This document shows positions 1 through 4,878 of a stretch of 9,083 nucleotides of DNA, piece after piece. The position numbers and the translations under genes are program-made. Under the pieces are notes generated by a model that was not told the origin of the DNA, ran no database searches, and worked only from the letters and a program-made list of their open reading frames with translations. How positions within the stretch are numbered: the stretch's first letter is position 1; every line of letters begins with the position of its first letter. The DNA comes from an uncultured Bacteroidales bacterium. Its GTDB lineage: Bacteria > Bacteroidota > Bacteroidia > Bacteroidales > UBA4417. Location: positions 1-9,083 of the forward strand of contig CALCJE010000268.1 of the NCBI GenBank assembly GCA_937965665.1, given 5' to 3'.

Positions 1-49
1 ATACGAGATGCCTAAGTGACTGGAGTTCAGACGTGTGCTCTTCCGATCT
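1..49 (+). other. Illumina TruSeq adapter with index (sequencing contaminant)
   Basis: The first 49 bases match the known Illumina TruSeq indexed (P7-side) adapter: the tail ATACGAGAT, a six-base index GCCTAA (reverse complement of TTAGGC, TruSeq index 3), then the 34-base read-2 primer site ending in CTCTTCCGATCT. Genomic sequence therefore begins at about base 50. This is an assembly artefact at a contig end. Any reading frame or promoter called across bases 1-49 is spurious. Confidence 0.98.
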
Positions 50-146
50 AGTCATAAACCAGCTTTTTTTTATAAAAATATCGCAAAATTTATATATCAA
101 AGTGTAAAAACTTACCTTCGCACTTTAAAAAATCATTTCCCGGAAT

Positions 147-1082
147 ATGTCGTTTCAGACCTTCAAAGTTTACTTGTTTGCTGTATTATCAATGCTTTTC
201 TGGGGACTGTCGTTTGTATGGTTCAAAATCGTAGTTAAATGGTATGAGCCTATTACCATCATTTTTCTTAGGCTGATTATTTCAGGTTCGCTGATGATGG
301 TTTTTATGCTCCTTACCCGCAGCTGGCAAACCATTAAACGAAAGCACCTGAAATACTTCCTGCTACTTGCTTTTGCCCAGCCTTTCTGTTATTTCCTGGG
401 CGAGAGTTTTGGCCTCAAACTGGTATCATCGACCATAGCATCGGTTATTATTGCAACCATTCCGTTGTTCAGCCCGTTTGCCGGGTATTTCCTGGTACGC
501 GAAAAAGTAACTATACCGGTTGTGCTCGGTATTGTTTTTTCATTTTTTGGCATCATCCTGATGCTGATCAACCCCGATTTTTCACTCAATGCATCGCCCA
601 AAGGAGTTTTACTGCTGTTCCTGGCAGTTTTTGCGGCAGTAGCATATTCTGTTATCATCCGTAAAATATCGCACGAGTATAACCCGGTAACCATCATCAC
701 CCATCAAAACCTGATCGGTGCAGTGTATTTTCTGCCCTTATTCATGGTGTTTGATTTTCAGCATTTCATTACGGTTACTCCAACAAGCGAATTAATTATG
801 GCGTTACTGCAACTTTCTGTGTTTGCATCAACCCTGGCTTACGTTTTTTACATCATTGCAATTAAGGGGATAGGGGTAATAAAAGCAAATGTTTTTGCGA
901 ACCTGATTCCTGTTTTCACTGGTTTCTTTTCTTTCATCATACTAGGCGAAACATTCACTGCACTTAAAATTGCAGGTATGCTTCTGGTGTTGTTCGGGGT
1001 GGTAGTCTCGCAGTCGGGGAGGTTAGCGCAGCTGATGCTTCGCAATAAACAGAGCTCAATGTTAATGAACCGGGCGAAGTAA
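147..1082 (+). CDS. EamA/DMT-family membrane transporter
   Basis: Predicted inner-membrane permease of the drug/metabolite transporter superfamily; members export or import small metabolites such as amino acids, but the substrate cannot be read from sequence. The 311-residue product is almost wholly hydrophobic and fits ten transmembrane helices arranged as two EamA repeats, roughly residues 10-142 and 153-295. The first helix carries the family-like segment LFWGLSFVWFKIV, followed by EPITIIFLRL; the second repeat has a matching YEFN-like entry (HEYNPVTIITHQN) and ends with LGETFTALKIAGMLLVLFGV, typical of the last two helices. The C-terminus is short and basic, as expected for a cytoplasmic tail. 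Length is normal for the family. The ATG at 147 is the natural start because the hydrophobic segment begins a few residues later; no clear ribosome-binding site is visible, as is usual in Bacteroidota. The next gene follows after 71 bases on the same strand, so co-transcription is possible. Confidence 0.9.
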   Translation: MSFQTFKVYLFAVLSMLFWGLSFVWFKIVVKWYEPITIIFLRLIISGSLMMVFMLLTRSWQTIKRKHLKYFLLLAFAQPFCYFLGESFGLKLVSSTIASVIIATIPLFSPFAGYFLVREKVTIPVVLGIVFSFFGIILMLINPDFSLNASPKGVLLLFLAVFAAVAYSVIIRKISHEYNPVTIITHQNLIGAVYFLPLFMVFDFQHFITVTPTSELIMALLQLSVFASTLAYVFYIIAIKGIGVIKANVFANLIPVFTGFFSFIILGETFTALKIAGMLLVLFGVVVSQSGRLAQLMLRNKQSSMLMNRAK

Positions 1083-1153
1083 GCGTATAGGATTCTTTTC
1101 ACTTTTCCTGGTTGTTATTCTGAATCATAAATCAACTCTTAATCTTCCAGTTT

Positions 1154-2293
1154 ATGAAAATTCTTGTTTTGGGTGCCGGCTTGGTTGGAGGTCCTATGGC
1201 CATGGACCTTGCCGTAAATGGTGAATTTGAAGTAACATCAGCCGACAGAAGTTCCGAAGCCCTGGCGCGCCTGTCAGGCAAGCCTGGTATTACTGCCATA
1301 CAGGCTGACCTCGATGATGCCGATCTTTTAAAATCGCTGGTGAAACAGCACGATCTTGTAATTAGCGCCGTGCCCGGCTTTATGGGGTTTCGTACGCTTG
1401 AACGCGTGATTGAGTGCGGTAAAAATGTTGTGGATATAGCCTTTTTCCCCGAAGATATGTTTCTGCTCGATGCCAAGGCCCGCGAAATGAATGTAACCGC
1501 TATCTGCGACATCGGTGTTGCACCGGGCATGAGCAATGTGCTCATCGGTTATGGCGCTTCTATGCTCGATACACTCGAAAAAGGCATTACTTATGTTGGT
1601 GGTTTGCCCGTTGTCAGAACCTGGCCTTACGAATACAAGGCGGTATTCTCACCCATCGATGTGATTGAAGAATATACGCGTCCTGCCCGCTATATCGACG
1701 GAGGCCGGATGGTGGTGCGCGAAGCACTTTCTGATCCGGAGATGCTTAATTTTCAGGGCATTGGCACCCTCGAAGCTTTTAACAGCGACGGACTGCGTAC
1801 CCTGGCTACCACCATGAAAGGCGACTATTTGATTGAAAAAACACTCAGGTACAAAGGGCATATCGAAAAAATGGCGGTGCTTCGCGATACCGGTTTTTTC
1901 GACAAAGAACCCATATCCATCAACGGCACCATGATCAGCCCACTGGAATTTACATCAAAACTCCTTTTCCCGAAATGGAAACTCCAGGAAGGAGAGGAGG
2001 ATATCACAATCATGCAGGTGATTACCGAAGGGCTTAAAAATGGGGTTCGCAGGCGGTATACCTGGGATTTGCACGACAGGTACGATAAAGCCTCCGGGGT
2101 GCACTCCATGGCCCGTACTACCGGCTACACGGCAACTGTAGTAGCCAGGTTACTTGCAAAAGGTATGTATGCCCACAAAGGCGTCTCGGCCCCGGAATAC
2201 CTGGGAAGAGATGAAAACATTGTAAAGTTTCTTTTTAAAGGTCTTGAAGAAAGGGGAGTGGTGTACAAGGAAACACTTGCAGTGATAGAATAA
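1154..2293 (+). CDS. Saccharopine dehydrogenase-family oxidoreductase
   Basis: A 379-residue cytosolic NAD(P)-dependent oxidoreductase of the saccharopine dehydrogenase superfamily. The N-terminus is a Rossmann fold with the dinucleotide-binding glycine motif GAGLVGG at residues 7-13 and an acidic/basic strand end (SADRSSEAL, about 29-37). The family-typical segment CDIGVAPGMSN lies at 118-128, and GGLPVVRTWPYEYKAVFS, at about 149-166, opens the substrate-binding and dimerisation domain that fills the rest. Length fits the single-function bacterial members (about 380-400 residues) rather than the bifunctional eukaryotic enzyme. Known relatives act on saccharopine, carboxynorspermidine or other imine-linked amino acids; which one applies here is not decidable. 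No lysine or polyamine pathway gene is adjacent. The ATG at 1154 places the glycine motif at the usual distance from the N-terminus. The gene ends 119 bases before the tRNA. Confidence 0.87.
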   Translation: MKILVLGAGLVGGPMAMDLAVNGEFEVTSADRSSEALARLSGKPGITAIQADLDDADLLKSLVKQHDLVISAVPGFMGFRTLERVIECGKNVVDIAFFPEDMFLLDAKAREMNVTAICDIGVAPGMSNVLIGYGASMLDTLEKGITYVGGLPVVRTWPYEYKAVFSPIDVIEEYTRPARYIDGGRMVVREALSDPEMLNFQGIGTLEAFNSDGLRTLATTMKGDYLIEKTLRYKGHIEKMAVLRDTGFFDKEPISINGTMISPLEFTSKLLFPKWKLQEGEEDITIMQVITEGLKNGVRRRYTWDLHDRYDKASGVHSMARTTGYTATVVARLLAKGMYAHKGVSAPEYLGRDENIVKFLFKGLEERGVVYKETLAVIE

Positions 2294-2294
2294 T

Positions 2295-2315
2295 TCAGAT
2301 TAATCTTCTGATTTT
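2295..2315 (+). terminator. Weak possible terminator after the oxidoreductase gene
   Basis: Just past the stop codon at 2293, TCAGA (2295-2299) and TCTGA (2307-2311) can form a 5-bp stem with a 7-base loop, followed by TTTTCG. The stem is short and AT-rich, so this is only a candidate; the true end of the transcript may lie elsewhere. Confidence 0.25.
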
Positions 2316-2366
2316 CGTAGGTTGTGATAAAATGTGGGCAAATGCTGTATTATTTCGTAGATAGAG

Positions 2367-2397
2367 TTTGTTTGTTTCGGAAAAAAATATAATTTTG
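2367..2397 (+). promoter_or_regulatory. Bacteroidota-type promoter of the tRNA gene
   Basis: A TTTG element at 2367-2370 is followed after exactly 19 bases by TAATTTTG at 2390-2397. This matches the Bacteroides primary sigma consensus (TTTG at -33, TAnnTTTG at -7) in both boxes and in spacing. Transcription would start near 2403-2405, about ten bases before the mature tRNA. A second TTTG at 2371-2374 gives a shorter spacing. This is one of the better taxonomic markers in the window. Confidence 0.8.
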
Positions 2398-2412
2398 CAC
2401 CCCTCTAACGAT

Positions 2413-2486
2413 GGCGAGGTAGCTCAGTTGGTTAGAGCGTCGGATTCATAACCCGAAGGTCACGAGTTCAAATCTCGTCCTCGCTA
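2413..2486 (+). tRNA. tRNA with CAT anticodon (probably elongator Met)
   Basis: A 74-base cloverleaf. The acceptor arm GGCGAGG (2413-2419) pairs with CCTCGCT (2479-2485), with a G-U wobble at the first pair. The D stem is GCTC/GAGC, and the anticodon loop TTCATAA carries CAT at 2447-2449. The variable loop is AGGTC; the T arm is ACGAG-TTCAAAT-CTCGT (2462-2478); the discriminator A is at 2486. CCA is not encoded. The anticodon stem TCGGA/CCCGA lacks the three G-C pairs of initiator tRNA and has an A-C apposition next to the loop, so initiator Met is unlikely. Elongator Met is the best call; the lysidine-modified Ile2 tRNA, which also has CAT in DNA, cannot be excluded by eye. A consensus promoter lies upstream and a strong terminator five bases downstream, so it is a complete single-gene transcription unit. 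Confidence 0.93.
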
Positions 2487-2491
2487 CAAAA
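2461..2491 (+). repeat. 31-bp direct repeat, copy 1 (tRNA 3' end)
   Basis: The 31 bases from the last variable-loop base of the tRNA through four bases beyond its end are identical to 2904-2934. The copies are 443 bases apart, start to start, and enclose the GIY-YIG gene. Repeats of a tRNA 3' end around a small gene resemble attachment-site duplications left by integrating elements. Here the upstream copy belongs to the intact tRNA. Confidence 0.9.
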
Positions 2492-2527
2492 CAAAGGCTA
2501 TCATCATCCGATAGCCTTTGTTGTTTT
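2491..2527 (+). terminator. Strong intrinsic terminator of the tRNA
   Basis: A perfect 12-bp stem, ACAAAGGCTATC (2491-2502) against GATAGCCTTTGT (2510-2521), with the 7-base loop ATCATCC, followed by the T-rich tract TGTTTT. It begins five bases after the tRNA and should end tRNA transcription. The GIY-YIG start codon follows at 2528, only six bases beyond the hairpin. Confidence 0.88.
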
Positions 2528-2806
2528 ATGGAATATGTAGTTTATATTTTGTATTCAAAAGCCCACAACAAGATTTATATTGGATTTACATCTGATCTTG
2601 TAAACCGGTTTCAATCACACAATAAGTTGGGCAAAAAAGGATGGACAATAAAATACCGTCCGTGGGAATTGATTTATTGTGATTTTTTTGATAGTAAGAT
2701 ACAAGCCCTTGCCCGCGAGAAACAACTGAAAGGAGCCAAAAGCCGGGAAAGTATAAGAGCAAAAATTAATACTGAGTATGCTGTAACCGGATATATATCC
2801 TTCTGA
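2528..2806 (+). CDS. Small single-domain GIY-YIG nuclease-family protein
   Basis: A 92-residue protein made almost entirely of one GIY-YIG domain, the fold of UvrC's N-terminal nuclease and of several homing endonucleases. Visible family elements are the first strand YVVYILYS (the 'GIY' position is VYI, residues 5-7), YIG at 17-19, the catalytic-type arginine R27 within DLVNRFQSHN, the strand RPWELIYCDFF (44-54), and the metal-binding glutamate E64 in AREKQLKGAKSRESI. All expected active-site positions appear intact, so it is probably a folded nuclease, though for many stand-alone members no activity is known. The last dozen residues have no family character. It lies between an intact tRNA and a degenerate copy. 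No promoter of its own is evident in the 41 bases after the tRNA, so expression may depend on read-through of the terminator. ATG 2528 puts the first strand at the usual two to four residues from the start. Confidence 0.88.
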   Translation: MEYVVYILYSKAHNKIYIGFTSDLVNRFQSHNKLGKKGWTIKYRPWELIYCDFFDSKIQALAREKQLKGAKSRESIRAKINTEYAVTGYISF

Positions 2807-2850
2807 GCCTGACATGAGATGAACAATAAATATCGGTAAAATGGTGTTAT

Positions 2851-2929
2851 GGCGAAGCAAGCCAGTTGGTTAGGGCGTTGGATTTATATCCGCCGGAGGC
2901 GGACACGAGTTCAAATCTCGTCCTCGCTA
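2851..2929 (+). pseudogene. Degenerate duplicate of the upstream CAT tRNA (pseudo-tRNA)
   Basis: This 79-base stretch aligns end to end with the tRNA at 2413-2486. Its 3' part is identical, with the complete T arm and acceptor 3' strand. Its first 38 bases carry eight substitutions, seven of them transitions. The CAT anticodon position reads TAT. The 3' side of the anticodon arm and the variable loop are replaced by a longer 15-base hairpin sequence, leaving no proper anticodon stem. An acceptor mismatch (A-C at pair 6) and an altered D stem also argue against function. No TAnnTTTG promoter is seen in the 45 bases between the GIY-YIG stop and this copy. It is best read as a decaying duplicate or a tRNA-derived element end, not as a functional Ile tRNA. 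Confidence 0.85.
2889..2903. repeat. Small GC-rich hairpin unit inside the pseudo-tRNA
   Basis: TCCGCC (2889-2894) and GGCGGA (2898-2903) form a perfect 6-bp stem around GGA. It sits where the intact tRNA has the 3' anticodon arm and variable loop and makes the copy five bases longer. Its base composition contrasts with the surroundings. From memory, similar CCGCC-GGA-GGCGG units occur dispersed in Bacteroidota genomes; that is recollection, not something shown here. Confidence 0.6.
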
Positions 2930-2934
2930 CAAAA
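2904..2934 (+). repeat. 31-bp direct repeat, copy 2
   Basis: Identical over all 31 bases to the intact tRNA's 3' end at 2461-2491, in the same orientation. The perfect match stands against a diverged 5' half of the same pseudo-tRNA, so this part was either copied recently, corrected by gene conversion, or created as the target duplication of an insertion. Confidence 0.9.
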
Positions 2935-2962
2935 AAAGACCAGTTTTACTGGTCTTTTTTTT
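2931..2962 (+). terminator. Intrinsic terminator after the pseudo-tRNA (possibly bidirectional)
   Basis: GACCAGT (2938-2944) pairs with ACTGGTC (2948-2954) around TTT; flanking A7 and T8 runs extend the stem and supply the U-tract. It directly follows the pseudo-tRNA, mirroring the hairpin after the intact tRNA, but the stem sequence is different. The A-run on the other side could let it stop minus-strand transcripts too, such as any coming from the fabH-like gene. Confidence 0.8.
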
Positions 2963-3223
2963 ATGAAAATATGTCAAGCCTTGTTTTGCGAGCCGTTACC
3001 GAAGCGTACAGATGTTTAAAATTTATCTCAAGCCTTCATCTTTTGGTTCAAGCCAAAAGGACCAAAAATATAAAATCAGATGCTCACTAAAAGAAAACGT
3101 CAAGACTGGGATTCAACATTTTGATCCTTTCTCCACAACTTTTGAACCTGATCCCTAATATTTACCTTCTCCGGTTGCAAGATTTTATTTCTGGAACTAA
3201 CCAAGGTAATTAATTTGTACTAT
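2963..3223. other. Non-coding stretch with one inverted repeat
   Basis: No convincing gene in either direction. The first bases after the terminator (ATGAAAATATGT) resemble the start of the GIY-YIG gene (ATGGAATATGT), then the similarity ends. CTTTTGG (3040-3046) and CCAAAAG (3053-3059) form a 7-bp hairpin. The remainder is AT-rich with stops in all frames and holds no clear terminator for the minus-strand fabH-like gene ending at 3224. Confidence 0.6.
3040..3059. repeat. 7-bp inverted repeat in the intergenic stretch
   Basis: CTTTTGG and CCAAAAG flank the six bases TTCAAG. No T-run follows on either strand, so it is not a good terminator. It may belong to a dispersed non-coding repeat, but only one copy is present here. 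Confidence 0.5.
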
Positions 3224-3435
3224 TTAAGCCTTGTAAACTACCGCATTAATATTCATACCTGCACCAACCGAAGCAAAAATAAGCAGATCGCCTTCCGCAA
3301 TCGAATGTGGCTGCAGTTTTCCTTTCAGAATAAGGTCGTACAACGTGGGTAAGGTGGCTACAGATGTATTGCCGAGGAATGACACAGTCATAGGCATGAT
3401 ATGCTCTGGTAAAACAGCAATTTCATATAAATTAT
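3224..3435 (-). pseudogene. C-terminal fragment of the IS-interrupted fabH-like gene
   Basis: Read on the minus strand, this encodes the last part of a beta-ketoacyl-ACP synthase III: NLYEIAVLPEHIMPMTVSF, then LGNTSVATLPTLYDLILKGK, then GDLLIFASVGAGMNINAVVYKA and a TAA stop at 3226-3224. LGN holds the catalytic Asn of the KAS III triad and the GAGMN glycine loop is the family's C-terminal signature. It has no start of its own and is cut off from residues 1-293 by the insertion sequence. Joining it to the 5' fragment after removing the element and one target repeat restores the frame exactly, with no stop or indel, so the break looks recent. Confidence 0.92.
3427..3435. repeat. Target-site duplication, left copy (ATAAATTAT)
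   Basis: Nine bases identical to 4870-4878, immediately outside the left end of the insertion sequence. Because bases near the junction are partly symmetric, shorter repeats of five or seven bases with slightly longer inverted repeats would also fit. Nine bases gives element ends beginning with C, as is usual for the IS4 group. Confidence 0.8.
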
Positions 3436-3527
3436 CACTGTTATCCGACTAAAATTCAAATTCGAGATTTATTTCACGTAAGTGCATGATAATCAATTAT
3501 TAATTTTTATTAAAAAAAAAGTCACCC

Positions 3528-4778
3528 CTAGTCAAAAGCAAACCGTGTTTGCAGTTCAGAGGATGGCGAACCTTTTTTCTTTATGTACGCTCGTTTTGTG
3601 CTTCTGAGTAATTCAAATACATCAAGTAAGCTTATCAGATGGATCCGGACTAATGAAGCCACTACCGAAAATGCTTTCTTTGTTTGAGCCATTTTTTGGA
3701 TCACAGTCATAAGCAATTGTGCAATGAGAGTGCACCAAACTTGAGTCCGGATAGCATTTTCGTTTTCACCATAGAAATAATGCAGTTGAAAATTCTGTTT
3801 CATTTTTTTAAATAGAATCTCAATTCCCCAACGCTTTTTGTACAAAAATGCTATTTCTTCAGCTGTACTTTCCTGGCTATTGGAAAGAAACTCATAGTAG
3901 CGGTTTTTCTCATCCTGATAGCAAACCTTTTTTAGTTGCAGTTTGGCTTTCACTTTTGTCTGCCTTTTGCCATTCTTATCTTCTGGGAAGTACTCCAGCT
4001 CTATAATCTCTTCTTTAAGCACCATTGCCTTCCCCTTAACCTTACTATGCTCCTGAAGGACTTTGACAACTGTGTATACCGCATTTTTCTTTAATCTTGT
4101 TACAAAGTATACAGAATTACTTGTCCAAATCGCAAACTGGTGATAGTAGTTGTAAGCTTTGTCAAAAACTACCATGCTGTGCGAAATAAGCTCTAGTTCC
4201 TTTAGGAAGTTCTTGTCATGAACTTTGGCTTCGGTAATTTTAATAAATCGTCCAACCGATTGAACGGCATCGATAAGCATGTGTACCTTTAACCCGCCTT
4301 TCTTTTTGCCATCATTTTTGGGGTTGCGTCCTACTCCTTTGAGAATATCACTGAACAACCTTATGGTAGTTGAATCTATCAGCAAAATCTCTTTAAAAGT
4401 CAGCCCGTAGGTTCGGCTGTCCGACAAAAAACTCTGGTAATGGCGTACCAAACTGAAATAAACATCTTCAAAGAACTTGTTGTCACGATTACGCATTCCA
4501 TCACAGGCTGTACTTTTGGCTGGGGCCTTTTTTAAACCCAAATGATTTAACTTACCGCCCATCGCCCTTAATCCCTCGCAGATCTCGGTCATTGAATCAC
4601 ATCGACTTAATATGCCAAAAAGAACTGTTATTAACTGTGTTTTTGCTTTAAATGCCTTGTAATAATGGTCCGCATTATGTTTGTCAACCAGGCTTTTAAT
4701 ACTTATTGCATCTAAAAGTCCAATTACTTGTTTGAAAATCGGCTGTCCGACAAATTTTATTTCCGTATTTTTGTCCAT
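3528..4778 (-). CDS. IS4-family DDE transposase with N-terminal DUF4372-like domain
   Basis: Catalyses cut-and-paste movement of the surrounding element. From the ATG at 4778 the protein has 416 residues. The first 70 or so (IKFVGQPIFKQVIGLLDA, HNADHYYKAFKAKTQLITVL) match the DUF4372 domain typical of this transposase group. The DDE core follows: first Asp D135 in EILLIDSTTIRL, second Asp D206 in VVFDKAYNYY, and catalytic Glu E320 in YKKRWGIEILFKKMK. That last segment fits the IS4 signature Y-(2)-R-(3)-E-(6)-K exactly (Y313, R316, E320, K327). A long beta-strand-rich insertion lies between the second Asp and the Glu, as in other IS4 members. The frame also opens at a TTG (4796), but a TAGATTTG box at 4806-4799 overlaps that region and would place the message start just before the ATG, so the ATG is preferred. 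No frameshift or internal stop is seen. Confidence 0.93.
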   Translation of the reverse strand: MDKNTEIKFVGQPIFKQVIGLLDAISIKSLVDKHNADHYYKAFKAKTQLITVLFGILSRCDSMTEICEGLRAMGGKLNHLGLKKAPAKSTACDGMRNRDNKFFEDVYFSLVRHYQSFLSDSRTYGLTFKEILLIDSTTIRLFSDILKGVGRNPKNDGKKKGGLKVHMLIDAVQSVGRFIKITEAKVHDKNFLKELELISHSMVVFDKAYNYYHQFAIWTSNSVYFVTRLKKNAVYTVVKVLQEHSKVKGKAMVLKEEIIELEYFPEDKNGKRQTKVKAKLQLKKVCYQDEKNRYYEFLSNSQESTAEEIAFLYKKRWGIEILFKKMKQNFQLHYFYGENENAIRTQVWCTLIAQLLMTVIQKMAQTKKAFSVVASLVRIHLISLLDVFELLRSTKRAYIKKKGSPSSELQTRFAFD

Positions 4779-4798
4779 GTTGAGGTTTTTTCGCAAAA

Positions 4799-4806
4799 CA
4801 AATCTA
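4799..4806 (-). promoter_or_regulatory. Possible -7 element of the transposase promoter
   Basis: Minus-strand TAGATTTG matches the Bacteroidota TAnnTTTG box and lies about 20 bases before the transposase ATG at 4778. No TTTG at proper -33 spacing is visible, consistent with a weak promoter, as insertion sequences often have. Confidence 0.45.
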
Positions 4807-4869
4807 CAACATGGGGGTGAAACCTTCGGGGAGTAGCCCCTTAATTATTTTTTTAGTCGTTCAGTAGTG

Positions 4870-4878
4870 ATAAATTAT
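4870..4878. repeat. Target-site duplication, right copy (ATAAATTAT)
   Basis: Identical to 3427-3435 and directly outside the right inverted repeat. On the coding (minus) strand it spans the codons of residues Tyr-Asn-Leu at the point where the fabH-like gene was cut. Confidence 0.8.

Larger units (their letters stand above)
3436..4869 (-). mobile_element. Complete IS4-family insertion sequence, 1434 bp
   Basis: The element is bounded by imperfect 19-bp terminal inverted repeats: CACTGTTATCCGACTAAAA at the left and, read inward from the right, CACTACTGAACGACTAAAA; 14 of 19 positions agree. A 9-bp direct repeat ATAAATTAT flanks it on both sides. One transposase gene on the minus strand fills most of it, with about 90 non-coding bases on each side. 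Just inside the left end lies a nine-base A-run (T-run on the transcribed strand) that may help end the transposase message. The element interrupts a fabH-like gene in the same orientation, and its right inverted repeat supplies the premature stop (GAC TAA). All parts needed for transposition look intact, so it may still be active. Confidence 0.92.

Noticed and set aside
35..238. Open frame of 67 codons starting within the first 50 bases
   Set aside because: It begins inside the sequencing adapter and overlaps the transporter start in another frame.
2851..2929. Functional tRNA-Ile with a TAT anticodon
   Set aside because: The anticodon arm cannot pair properly, an acceptor mismatch is present, the variable region holds a hairpin insert, and no promoter is seen.
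2866..3090. Open frame of 74 codons across the tRNA copy and its terminator
   Set aside because: It translates tRNA-derived sequence and a hairpin with no protein-family character; best seen as a by-product of the pseudo-tRNA.
3436..4869. The direct and inverted repeats at the IS ends as a CRISPR or composite transposon
   Set aside because: There is only one pair of terminal repeats, one transposase and no spacer array or cargo gene; it is a simple insertion sequence.
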